Positions 15,417 to 24,500 of a stretch of 64,000 bases of DNA are shown here, piece by piece. Position numbers and translations under genes: made by a program. Positions within the stretch are counted from its first letter, which is position 1. Every line of letters begins with the position of its first letter. The notes under the pieces are model-generated. The model was not told where the DNA came from. It searched no databases and saw only the letters and a list, made by a program, of their open reading frames with translations. The stretch lies in NCBI GenBank assembly GCA_003243425.1, contig QFQP01000013.1, forward strand, positions 1 to 64,000. The letters run 5' to 3'. Source of the stretch: Archangium gephyra (GTDB lineage Bacteria > Myxococcota > Myxococcia > Myxococcales > Myxococcaceae).

Positions 15417-17309
15417 CTACCAGGCCTGGCTGCGGAGCTTCAGCCCTGCGCGGAATGAGAACGGCGGCCCCACGGTGTCCACTCCCGCGCGGCCCACGAG
15501 GTACGTCTCGTTGCCGAGGTTCTGCGCCGCTGCGAACACTTCGACGCCCGGACCAATCAATCTGGAAATCGATGCATCGACCAGCGCCACGCCGTCGATG
15601 GGCAGCGTGTTGCGATCGTCTTCGAACATCTGGCTCAACACCCGCACCTGCAGCGTCGCCGTGAAGACGCGCGGGTTCGAATACATGAGGGTCCCCGTGA
15701 AGCGGTGCGCGGGGTCTTGCGGCAACTGCTTACCGATGAGCTCCGGCGCGCCATCGATGACCCGCGCGTCGACGAGCGTGTACGCAGCGCTCACGGTGAA
15801 GTCGTGGAGGAAGCGCCAGTCAACCCCCGCTTCGAGGCCGATGATGCGCGCCGCGCCCTGGTTCTGACGCTGCCGATTTCCGCTCTCGAGCGTCACGTTG
15901 ACGATGGGGTCCTGCAGCCAGTTCGCGAACCCCGTGGCCCGCATGGTGAGCCCGGGAACGATGGCCGTCTCTACGCCCACGTCGCCACCGTTGATGGTCT
16001 CGGGGGCGAGCGCGTCGTTGGCCTGCGTGAGAAGCGTGCCCACCTGAAACGGCCGGTACAGCTCGTTGAGCGTCGGCGCCCGGAACGCTCGATACACCGC
16101 AGCGCGAAGGCTGGTGCTCGCATGCACCTTCGCGTGCAACGCGAGTTTGGGACTCAGTGCACCGGCGACACGAGCGCCGTTCTTCCAACCATCCGCGCGA
16201 ACCGCTCCCACTGCTTCGAGCCACGGCAGGAACTTCCACGCGTCTTGAACGAACACCCCGCCGAGTTGTTGGTCTCTGGCCATGGCGCCGGTGACGCGAC
16301 CGTCGACGCCGGCCGAGACGCGGTGTTCACCCGCTGCCTGAAGCACGTTCGACGACCACACCAGCGACAGCCCCTCGTCGTTGATGGGGATGTTCTGCGT
16401 CGCGGTCAGCACTTCACTCGAGCGATCCGCCGCGACCCGGGAGCGCGTTTGATTGAAGTGCTCGAGGCGCCCGAAGAGCCGCGCCTGCCAGTGACCTCCG
16501 GCTTCCCAGTCGAAGCCCAGCTCTGCGTGGCCCTGGCGCACCTTCGAGCCACTCAACGGCGTGCCCGCGTTCTGTTCTTCGGTGAAATGGCCGCCGCTGA
16601 TGAACCCCGTGAGCGAGCCCACGAGGTTCGCTTCGATGCGCGCGTTGGTCGAGAAGTGCGAGTTGGGCGCGTTGACGTCGATGGCGCCGCGTTGCGCCGG
16701 GGCCGTGATGGGAAAGCCGTCGCTGCGCAGCGCTTCGATTTCGACCGACGCGCGAACTCGCTGGCTGCCACCGGCGATGCGCATGCCGCCGAACTGCGTG
16801 TTCTGCGTGCCGAGGAAGCCATCTGCGTCGAACACGAAGCCCGGGCTGATGGGGCGCGTGATGACCTGAATGACGCCTCCGAGCGCGCCGCTGCCGTATT
16901 GCGCTGAGGCGGCGCCGGGCACGACCTCGATGTGGTCGATGCCCAGGCGCGGGAGCGAGCGCCAGTACACCCAGCCCCCGAAGCCGTCGTTGGTGGGGAT
17001 GCCGTCGACGAAGAGCGACGCGCGGGAGACGCCGGAAGGCCCGATGCCGCGGAGGCTGAGGCCCTGTGACGTGGGGTCGGCGGTGAGGCTCGAGCTGCGC
17101 CGGAAGGTCTGCGTTCCCGGTGACGCGGCTCTCAACAAGTCGTCGGTGAGCAACGTCGGGCTGCGTTGAATGTCGGTGAGCGGGATGACCCGGGTCTGCA
17201 CCGGTGAGTCGGCCAGTGAGCGGGGGCTTCGTGTCCCCGTCACCACGGTCTGGAGCTCGGTTCCTCCGTCGGCTTGCGCGAGCGTGAGGAGCAGCAGGGC
17301 GAACGGCAT
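15417..17309 (-). CDS. TonB-dependent outer-membrane receptor
   Basis: A 630-residue protein with a short signal peptide (MPFALLLLTLAQA). A plug domain follows (~20-150: TVVTGTRSPRSLADSPV, LSLRGIGPSGVSRASLFVDG, RIDHIEVV-like GIDHIEVVPGAASAQYGSG). The remainder is a beta-barrel with alternating strands ending near FSFRAGLKLRSQAW; the last residue is Trp rather than the more usual Phe. Such receptors import siderophores, cobalamin or other large substrates using TonB energy. The BtuB-like plug does not settle the substrate. No TonB box is obvious beyond the TVVTGTR stretch. GGTGAG acts as a ribosome binding site, and an inverted repeat lies just upstream. Confidence 0.9.
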   Translation of the reverse strand: MPFALLLLTLAQADGGTELQTVVTGTRSPRSLADSPVQTRVIPLTDIQRSPTLLTDDLLRAASPGTQTFRRSSSLTADPTSQGLSLRGIGPSGVSRASLFVDGIPTNDGFGGWVYWRSLPRLGIDHIEVVPGAASAQYGSGALGGVIQVITRPISPGFVFDADGFLGTQNTQFGGMRIAGGSQRVRASVEIEALRSDGFPITAPAQRGAIDVNAPNSHFSTNARIEANLVGSLTGFISGGHFTEEQNAGTPLSGSKVRQGHAELGFDWEAGGHWQARLFGRLEHFNQTRSRVAADRSSEVLTATQNIPINDEGLSLVWSSNVLQAAGEHRVSAGVDGRVTGAMARDQQLGGVFVQDAWKFLPWLEAVGAVRADGWKNGARVAGALSPKLALHAKVHASTSLRAAVYRAFRAPTLNELYRPFQVGTLLTQANDALAPETINGGDVGVETAIVPGLTMRATGFANWLQDPIVNVTLESGNRQRQNQGAARIIGLEAGVDWRFLHDFTVSAAYTLVDARVIDGAPELIGKQLPQDPAHRFTGTLMYSNPRVFTATLQVRVLSQMFEDDRNTLPIDGVALVDASISRLIGPGVEVFAAAQNLGNETYLVGRAGVDTVGPPFSFRAGLKLRSQAW

Positions 17310-17311
17310 CG

Positions 17312-17396
17312 GCGCTCACCCTGACCTTCCCCGGCGGTGAGCGCGACTTTTTCAGCAGCCGGGTCGCGATGACTACGGCTTCGTGACGCTCACCGC
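17312..17396. promoter_or_regulatory. repeated GCTCACC motif between divergent genes
   Basis: GCGCTCACC (17312-17320) and GGTGAGCGC (17336-17344) form a 9-bp inverted repeat. A further copy, CGCTCACCGC (17387-17396), pairs as well with GCGGTGAGCG. The copies fill the ~100 bp between the TonB receptor start and the gene at 17411. They may be regulator sites or a leader hairpin of the receptor mRNA. Confidence 0.4.
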
Positions 17397-17410
17397 GTAC
17401 ACTCGCGTCA

Positions 17411-18418
17411 ATGCGAGGGGTGCTGTTGACTGTTTTCCTCTCTGCCGCGGCGTACGCCTCCGACGCGGATGCGGGGGGCGTCGATGTTCCAACCAGAGAC
17501 ATTCCAGCGGCTGACGCCGGCATCTTGACGCCCGCGGTCATCGAGGTGCGCGAGGTCGACGAGGGCCCCACCTTCTTCGACACCTACTTCAGCGGCACGC
17601 GGCTGCTGCGCGGCTTCTATTTCGAGATCGCCTTCCTCTACGGCGCCGGTGGCCTCGTGCACACGCCCGGCGCCGCGCCGATTCCGATGACTGGCCTCCG
17701 GCTCTCCGAGCGCCACGGCTTCTTCTCGTGGGTGCTCGCCAAGATTCTCGGCGACGCGATGATTGCGTATTCGGCGGTCGAGATCTCCAACGTGAGCACC
17801 TCGGTCAGCGATCGCTACGTGGGCAACGGCGTCATCGAGCGCACCACGACGACCTCGTACACCGCGCGCCGGGTGATGAGCGACCAGCAGGTGCTCGCGG
17901 CGCAGGGCGACTTGAGCAAGAGCCTCACCGGGAGCACCTGGCTCGACATCGTGGCCTACGACGACAAGTTCCTCGGCATCGAGCGCGGCGTGCCCGGGGC
18001 CGCAGGCTGGGAGTTCGCCTTCGGCGTCGACTTCGAGCTCTTCCAGTGGAACGGGCTGCCCGCGGTGCTGGACGTGGGTCTGTACTTCGCGAACGTGCGC
18101 GCGGCGCGGCCGCTGGGCGCGAGCATCAGCGGCTCGAAGTTGGAGTACCCGGCGGGCGGCGTGGTGGCGCGCTTTCACCTGCCGCTCACGCGCTTCTTCA
18201 CCCTCACCGCCGAGCAGGTGCTCAACGTGTTGTCGTTCGGCTACCTCATCGATGCTGACACCGAGCAGGTGGGCCGCGTGCCATCGTCTCCGTTGCGGCT
18301 CGGGTTGCAGCTCCACCTGACGGATCGCATGTTCGTCAAGGCGCAGGGCGTGCTCGGCGGGTTCGGCTTCGTCGACGGCAAGCTGGGCTTCCTCGTGGAC
18401 ATGGGGGTGCGGCTGTGA
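17411..18418 (+). CDS. exported protein, probably outer-membrane beta-barrel
   Basis: A 335-residue protein with a signal peptide (MRGVLLTVFLSAAAYA) and no inner-membrane helices. The C-terminal half alternates short amphipathic strands (EFAFGVDFELFQW, AVLDVGLYFANV, RLGLQLHLTDRMFVKAQGVL) and ends DMGVRL. I know no family. It overlaps the next gene by 4 bp (GTGA), so the two are translationally coupled and probably act together. The TonB receptor is divergent from it. Confidence 0.7.
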   Translation: MRGVLLTVFLSAAAYASDADAGGVDVPTRDIPAADAGILTPAVIEVREVDEGPTFFDTYFSGTRLLRGFYFEIAFLYGAGGLVHTPGAAPIPMTGLRLSERHGFFSWVLAKILGDAMIAYSAVEISNVSTSVSDRYVGNGVIERTTTTSYTARRVMSDQQVLAAQGDLSKSLTGSTWLDIVAYDDKFLGIERGVPGAAGWEFAFGVDFELFQWNGLPAVLDVGLYFANVRAARPLGASISGSKLEYPAGGVVARFHLPLTRFFTLTAEQVLNVLSFGYLIDADTEQVGRVPSSPLRLGLQLHLTDRMFVKAQGVLGGFGFVDGKLGFLVDMGVRL

Positions 18419-19164
18419 GGCGCGCGCTCGTGGCAGTCGTGCTGACGTCGCTGGCGGCTTCGGCCGATGAACGGCCTCGCGAGACGCCGGCGAAGTGGGC
18501 GACGGGGCGCGTGGGTCCGTACCTCTTCAACGTCGCGGGGCGCGGCCACTACACGCTCGGTGAACGCGACGGCGTGGCCTTCACGCAAGGCGGTGGCGAG
18601 GTCACGCTCGAGGGCGGAGGCGCGGTGCAGATCACCAGCTTCGGCAGCCACATCGGCTTCGACTTCGAGACCGCGGTCGGGCTCACCACCACCGAGGTGT
18701 ACGCCGACGGCACGCTGCGAGATCAACGAGACGACGATGAACGCGAGGACCCTGCCAGGGCGTGGCTCACGGCGCGCGTGGGCGCCCGGCTGCTGGTGGC
18801 TCCGGTGACCTTCGGTTTCGACGGCTTCTCGGTGCGGCTCGGCCTGCTGGCCGGGGTGATGCTGGAGGGCAGCGGCGCGCGCTCGTGGACCATGCCCGGC
18901 GCGTTGAACATCGGCGCACAGCTGGTCATCGGCACCGACGGCGTCTTCGGGCTGCACGCCTCGTACCTGGCGACGCCGCGGCAGGGCGAAGAGCTGCTGC
19001 TCATTCGCCATCAGGCGTCGCTCGACCTCGGGTTCGGGCCTCTCGTCATCGGCGGGCGCTGGCAACTGGACGAGGTGACCTTCACGGCGCCGGCGGCGCA
19101 GCTCTCGGCGCATTCGTTCTTCGTGACGGTGGGCGCACGCTTCGTGGACATCACGAAGCTGTAG
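18415..19164 (+). CDS. exported protein of unknown function, coupled to the preceding gene
   Basis: A 249-residue protein with a GTG start overlapping the preceding stop and a signal peptide (RALVAVVLTSLAASA). The mature part is strand-rich with many Gly and aromatic residues (AVQITSFGSHIGFDFETAVG, FVTVGARFVDITKL), consistent with a periplasmic or outer-membrane beta protein. I recognise no domain. Its TAG abuts the stop of the convergent lipase-like gene with no spacer. Confidence 0.7.
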   Translation: MRRALVAVVLTSLAASADERPRETPAKWATGRVGPYLFNVAGRGHYTLGERDGVAFTQGGGEVTLEGGGAVQITSFGSHIGFDFETAVGLTTTEVYADGTLRDQRDDDEREDPARAWLTARVGARLLVAPVTFGFDGFSVRLGLLAGVMLEGSGARSWTMPGALNIGAQLVIGTDGVFGLHASYLATPRQGEELLLIRHQASLDLGFGPLVIGGRWQLDEVTFTAPAAQLSAHSFFVTVGARFVDITKL

Positions 19165-20370
19165 TCACTCGTTGGCGAGCAGCACGTCGTTGAGCATCTT
19201 CGCCGCTTCGGGGTTCAGCAGAATGCCGGTGTGCGTAGATGAAAACCCAAACACCTTCGATGCCTGTTTCTGCACATCGTCGTGGAGCTGACTCGAGATG
19301 GCGACCACCCCGTCGGTGCCGGCGCCGCCTTCGTAGCCGAAGAACAGGTAGTGCTTCGGGAGCAGCGGGCGCTCGAGCATGGTGGTGAGGAACTCGCTGT
19401 CGACCGCGACGTCGGCCCACGACGAGACGACCGACGGCGCGGCGTCGACGCCGTACTTCGCAGCGGCCACGCCGCCCCAGGGCGTGGAGAACGTCACCAG
19501 CGTGTTCACGTAGCGGCCGGTGGGCGCGCTCGCGAGCTGGGTCACGATGTCGCGTGCGAGCAGACCGCCCATGCTGTGCGCCACCACGTGCAGCGATTCG
19601 AAGTGATGCCGGTTCCACAACGTCTCGAGCATCTCCTGCGCCATCGAGCTGTTGAACGAGAGCGACGCCCCGGAGGGATAGCTGAGCACCCACGCCTGGA
19701 AGCGCGAGCGGTCGAGCGCCTTGATGAAGGTCGCGAACTCACTGGGGTGGCCGCGCGCCCCGTGAATGAAGAGCACCGGAGTCTTCCCGGGGTCGTAGGG
19801 CTCGAGGAACGAGATGCCCACGCCGTAGCGCTTGGTGAACTCCGCGGTCTGCCAGTAGCCGAGCTCGCCGGCCTCTGCGCCGAAGCGCGCGTCGTCGATG
19901 GTGGCGAGGTCACCCAGGCGCAGCTGCACCACGCCGCGCATGTTGAGTTGATCCGGGTGGGGGAGCACCACCGGCAGCTCGAGCCTGGTGAGCGCGTGCC
20001 CGAGCTCGAGCCGCACGTCGACGATGGGCTTGCCCGGCAGCACCTCGATGGGGTCGGCCGCTTCGACCCGCGGTTCGCCGTCGTCGAGCTTGTGGTTGCC
20101 GTCGACGTCGACGAAGGCCACGAGGCGGTACACGCCGCCCCTGCAGAGGAACTCGAAGGAGCGCACGTCGCTGAAGCGGATCTGCGAGTAGCGCACCCAG
20201 CCGCTGCGGCCCTTCTTGAAGAGCACCACCCAGCGCGTGCCTTCGGGGACGCCAGGCTGCGCGCGCACCGTGCCGTAGACGGTGGAGTAGCCGCTGCGCT
20301 CTTCGACGTTCCGCGCGCGGAGGAAGCACCCCGACAGCAGCAGCAAGCAGAGCAGCAGAGGCCGACGCAC
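19165..20370 (-). CDS. alpha/beta-hydrolase lipoprotein (lipase/esterase-like)
   Basis: A 401-residue lipoprotein with signal ending LLLLSGC. Residues ~30-120 form a beta-rich domain with a Ca-binding-like stretch (VDVDGNHKLDDGEP). The hydrolase domain starts near 190 (KTPVLFIHGARGHPSEF). Its nucleophile elbow is VVAHSMGGLLARD (Ser ~262), the likely acid Asp is in YEGGAGTDGVVAISS and the likely His in GFSSTHTGILL. The order fits triacylglycerol lipase or PGAP1-like families. GTG start; the stop of the upstream truncated gene lies directly against it, so they share a transcript. The substrate is unknown. Confidence 0.85.
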   Translation of the reverse strand: MRRPLLLCLLLLSGCFLRARNVEERSGYSTVYGTVRAQPGVPEGTRWVVLFKKGRSGWVRYSQIRFSDVRSFEFLCRGGVYRLVAFVDVDGNHKLDDGEPRVEAADPIEVLPGKPIVDVRLELGHALTRLELPVVLPHPDQLNMRGVVQLRLGDLATIDDARFGAEAGELGYWQTAEFTKRYGVGISFLEPYDPGKTPVLFIHGARGHPSEFATFIKALDRSRFQAWVLSYPSGASLSFNSSMAQEMLETLWNRHHFESLHVVAHSMGGLLARDIVTQLASAPTGRYVNTLVTFSTPWGGVAAAKYGVDAAPSVVSSWADVAVDSEFLTTMLERPLLPKHYLFFGYEGGAGTDGVVAISSQLHDDVQKQASKVFGFSSTHTGILLNPEAAKMLNDVLLANE

Positions 20371-20997
20371 TCAGTTTCCTCCCGCGGGAATGGTCAACAC
20401 CGGGGCGGGCATCGGAGCGCGGCCGGCCTGCAATTGGAAGAGCTGCAGGAGCAGGAAGAGCGTGCTCTTCGATTCGAGGTCGTCGTCGGCGATGAAGAAC
20501 CAGGTGTCGCGGTAGTGCACCCGCACGGTCGCTTCGGGTTCGTGCGCGCTGGAGTGCACGCGGAACATGCCGTTCATCAACTGCTGCCAGTCGAACTTCT
20601 GCTTGTGGGCGGTGCGGGTCACGGTGACGAGGCCGCGCGCCTCGTGCTCGAGCGGCACTTCGATGGCCTGTGAGAGGTGGAACATCGCGCCCATCACCGA
20701 GCGCAGCCTGATGCGGATGGGCCCCGAGTCGCGGGTCGAGAAGTCTTCGGTGAGCTGGATGCGGTGCGAGAGGTCGGTGAGGCCAAGCTCCCGGCGCACC
20801 ACCTTCTCGGCGTCGGTCTGCTGGCCACCGGGCTCGGTGAAGAGGAGCTGCGACTGGCGCTGCTCACCCACGGTCACCGTCGAGAGCGTGATGAGGTCTG
20901 CGTACTGCAGCTCCTGGAGCGCGTTGGCGACGACCGAGAACTGGCTGAAGACCGGTGGCGTGAGCGGCGTGGGGCCGGCGGCGCGGGGGGCGTTGCG
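20371..20997 (-). pseudogene. 5'-truncated gene of unknown function
   Basis: Strong coding bias on the minus strand runs from the stop at 20371 to about 20970-20997 (visible: TPLTPPVFSQFSVVANALQE, YADLITLSTVTVGEQRQSQL, ending VLTIPAGGN). There is no ATG or TTG in this frame up to its stop near 21130, and the only GTG (20877) is well inside the coding-biased part. Upstream of ~20997 the codon bias disappears on this strand and appears on the other. I infer that the 5' end has been lost at a rearrangement. A late GTG start at 20877 giving 168 residues is an alternative. The motif HYRDTWFFIADDDLESKSTL suggests a conserved family, which I do not know. It lies directly upstream of the lipase-like gene. 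Confidence 0.6.
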
Positions 20998-21126
20998 AGC
21001 GGCAGCTCGCAGAATCTCGGCGGCGGCTACACGGCGAACTCGGCGTACACGTCGCAGAGCATGCTGCGGGTGATTGAGTTCGCGCGTGTCCCGGCCAATG
21101 CGCCGGCGCCGGTTCCGCAGCAGTGA
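20986..21126 (+). pseudogene. 3' fragment of a plus-strand gene
   Basis: From about 20986 the plus strand has nearly all-GC third positions and reads GSSQNLGGGYTANSAYTSQS, then MLRVIEFARVPANAPAPVPQQ and TGA at 21124-21126. Upstream this frame is the antisense of the minus gene, so the 5' part is missing. The final codons overlap a GTG start (GTGA) of the next frame. I do not know the family. Confidence 0.5.
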
Positions 21127-21286
21127 CGGTCATCGCGGTGCGCGACGACGGCACCGAAATGGCGGCGGTGGTTTCGCTCGCGGCTGCACCGAGCCCGACA
21201 CGCACAGCCCCTGGGCACGTCATCGCCGGTGACTCGTTCACGCGCGCTTCGTGGAGGTCGCGCTCGAGGCGTTTTTTTCCGGGGTT
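21123..21286 (+). CDS. short frame coupled to the preceding fragment, probably interrupted
   Basis: GTG at 21123 overlaps the preceding stop. The first ~49 codons (MTVIAVRDDGTEMAAVVSLA, then PGHVIAGDSFTRASW) have strongly GC-biased third positions. At 21271 the frame meets a T-run and then the 38-bp palindrome. The frame stays open through it, with weaker bias, and overlaps the 3' end of the giant gene at 21521. It may be the start of a gene that was cut or invaded. Function unknown. Confidence 0.4.
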
Positions 21287-21324
21287 TGTACCCATTGGGT
21301 TCAAGCTTGAACCCAATGGGTACA
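21287..21324. repeat. 38-bp perfect palindrome
   Basis: TGTACCCATTGGGTTCAAG (21287-21305) is followed without a loop by its exact reverse complement (21306-21324). The centre is AAGCTT. A run of seven T lies just before it, at 21272-21278. It is not followed by T on either strand, so it is not a standard terminator. Confidence 0.9.
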
Positions 21325-21487
21325 CGCGCTGGGAAACCAGGCAGCTGGGCTCCGGTGGCTTCGAAGCCGCGCTGCCTGTCCGCGCCTGGCGAGGTGATGA
21401 CCACCTCATCAGCCGCCTCCCTACGATGCAGATGCGTGACTACACGCACCCACTGAACACCTGTCTGTACCGTATTCCTGCGGGTGC

Positions 21488-21508
21488 TGGAGGGCTGTCC
21501 GCCCTCCA
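21488..21508 (-). terminator. hairpin after the giant OmpA-fusion gene
   Basis: TGGAGGGC (21488-21495) and GCCCTCCA (21501-21508) form an 8-bp stem 12 bp past the stop at 21521. No U-rich tail follows, so it is only a possible terminator or mRNA-stabilising hairpin. Confidence 0.4.
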
Positions 21509-21520
21509 CCCACAGCCGTC

Positions 21521-24500
21521 CTACTTCTGGTTGCCGAGCACGAACTCCACGCGACGGTTCGCTTCACGACCCTTCGGCGTCTTGTTGTCTTCCATCGGCT
21601 TCGTGTCGCCGTAGCCCTTCGCCTCGAGGCGCTCACCCGCCACGCCGAAGCCGATGAGCTTGGTGCGCACCGCATCGGCACGGGCCTGGCTCAACGCCAG
21701 GTTCTTGTCGGCCCTGCCCACGTTGTCAGTGTGGCCTTCGACGATGACCAGCTTCACGTCGGGGTGCTCGTTGAGCACGCGCGCCACCTGCTTGAGCAAC
21801 GTGTCGCTCTTCGGCAGCACCGCCGCCTTGCCGGTCGCGAAGTACACCTTGTCGAGAATCATCAGCTTCTCGGCGGTGATGACCACCAGCTGCTTCTGCT
21901 TCGCCGGGCACCCCTGGTTCGCCGCCACGCCGGCTTCCTTCACGCAGTTGTCGAGGCGATCGACCACGCCATCACCGTCGGTGTCGAGGTCGGGGCAACC
22001 ACGCAGCGCCGCCACGCCCGCGTCGTTGACGCACGCGTCGCTCGCGTCGTCGAAGCCGTCACCATCGGTGTCGGGGCAGCCGTTGCTCGACGCAGGGCCC
22101 GCCGCGTTCGGGCACGCGTCACGCGCGTCGGCGATGCCGTCCTTGTCTGCGTCGGGCTCGGGGCAGCCGTCGAGCGCGCGCAGGCCCGCGACCTTCACGC
22201 ACTTGTCCGCGAGGTCGAGCACGCCGTCACCATCGGTGTCGACGTCGGGGCAGCCTTCACGCTGCGAGATGCCCGGCTTGTCGACGCACGTGTCGGCCGC
22301 GTTCCTGATGCCGTCACCGTCGAGGTCGAGCTCCGGGCACTTCTTCGGGTCGTGCGCCTGACCCGCGACACACGCGTTGAGCGCGGCCACCGGCTTCGCG
22401 CCGTCGCTCTTGAATGAAGGCGTGAACGCGATGCCACCCAGCACGCGGAAGGCCGGCGTACCGGGCTGCGTACCGAACCCGGGGCCGCCGATGAGCGAGA
22501 GCTCGACCAGGTGGTGCGGCGCCCAGCGAATGCCAGCGTACAACTCACCCGCCGCCGGCGACTGCGTGAAGGGAATGTCGATGCGGCCCGACAATTCACC
22601 GCGCAGCACCTTGCCGGTCGTCGACAACACGAGGCCGGTCGTCATGTAGCTGCCGATTTGAGTCGGCGACGCGTCGTTGAGCGCCGAGGCCGGGCGAATG
22701 TTCACCGCCACGTTGCCGCCGATGCGGAACATCGAACCCAGCGTCTTGCCGATGCCCACCGTGGGCACCGCGGTCACCGTGTTCTCACGCGTGAGTGACG
22801 CCGCCGAACCGAACGGAAAACCCACCGCCACGCCGAACGACAAATCGAACGGCGAACCCGAGCGTTCCCGCAACGGCGCCGCGCGCAGCTGCAGCCACGG
22901 CGTGCCCAGCGCCACCGCGTTGGTGATGGGCGTGTAGCCCGTGCCTTCCGCGTTGCCGGTCTGCGAGAGCACGAGCGGAATCTGCAGGCCCGCTTCGAGC
23001 CAGTCGGTGATGCCGAACGCCGCGCCGAGGTGCGCCGTCCACCGCGAGCCGACGAGCGCCGCCACCGGGCGACCGTCTTCGTGCACCACGAGCGGGTTGT
23101 GCTGGTAGTGCCCGAGCAGCGACACGCGCAACGACATCGGGTCCATCAGCTTGCCGCCCTCCTGGAGGAGGCCGTCGGCCGCGCCGGGGTTCAGCCGAAC
23201 GCGCTCCAGTTCGAAGGGAGCCACCTGCGTCTGCGCCTGAGCGGCACCGGTGGTGATGACCGCCGCCGCGACCGCAGCCGCCGCCTTCGACGAGCGGCGC
23301 GAGAAGAGGAAGCCCAGCACCAGCGCCGCCAGCCACATCGACGCCGACGCGGGCGACGAGCTGCACCCGGCGCCGATGCCGCCGCCGGTCAGCGCGCCAC
23401 GCACCACGCGCACCGACACCGGGTCGGCCGCCAGCGAGTTGCCGTTGCCGTCTTCGATTTCGGCGACGAGCTCGGTCTCACCCGCCGGCAGCTGCGCGCT
23501 GCACGACCAGTTGCCTTCCTCGTCGGCCGTCGCGCGGCACTTCTCTTCACCGTTCACCTTCACCACCACCGTCGCGCCGGGCGTGGCCGTGCCGGTGATG
23601 GTGGTGTTGGTGCCCGTCGTCGTACCCGTCGTCGGCGAAGTGACCGTCGGCACCGCGGTGTTCACCGTGAAGCCCACCGAGCTCGACGCAGGTGACGTCG
23701 CCGTGCCGCGTGAAGCCGTGGCCGTCACGGTGTGTGCGCCATCAGCGAGGGTGCGCGAAGCGGTGCACGAGAACGTGCCCTGCGCGGTCGCCGTCGCGGT
23801 GCACACCTCGACGGCATCGACCTTCACGCTCACCGTGGTGCCGGCTTCGGCCGTACCGCTGAACGTCGGCGTGTTGTCGAAGGTCACCGTGCCGTTGTTG
23901 GGCGAGGTGATGACCGGCGCCGCGGGCGTCATCGGCTGACCGTTGCTGATGGTGAAGGCCACCGCGTCAGAGCTCGAGGTGCCGCCCGCGCTGGTGCTGG
24001 CGGCCACCACCGAGTGCGCACCGGTCGAGAGCGCGCCGCTGCCGGTGCAGCTCCACGCGCCGGTCATGTCGGCCGTGGTCGTGCAGTAGTCCGCGCCATC
24101 GACCTTCACGGTGATGCTGGTGTTGGGCTGCGCGGTGCCGGTGATGGTGGGCGTGGTGTCGTCGACCATCTGGTTCGCCGTCGGCGAGGTGATGACCGGC
24201 TTCGTCGGCATGTCGGTGACGGTGAACGACAGGTCGGCCGACGGCGTGGAGCGATTGCCCGCGGCGTCAGTCGCCGTGGCGGTCACCACGTGGTTGCCGG
24301 CGGGCAACGGCTGCATCTGCGTGCAGCTCCAGGCGCCGGTCATGTCGGCGACGACGCTGCAGACCAGCTGACCGTCGATGCGCACGTCGACCGTGCTGCC
24401 GGCTTCGGCGGTGCCCGAGATGGTGGGCGTGCGCGAGACCGATTCACCGGCCGTGGGCGAGCTGACCACCGGCGCGTTGGGCGCCACGGTGTCGACCGTG

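Noticed and set aside
17310..17410. Cobalamin riboswitch for the BtuB-like receptor
   Set aside because: The 100-bp spacer is too short, and I cannot find the conserved B12-box bases. Only simple inverted repeats are present.
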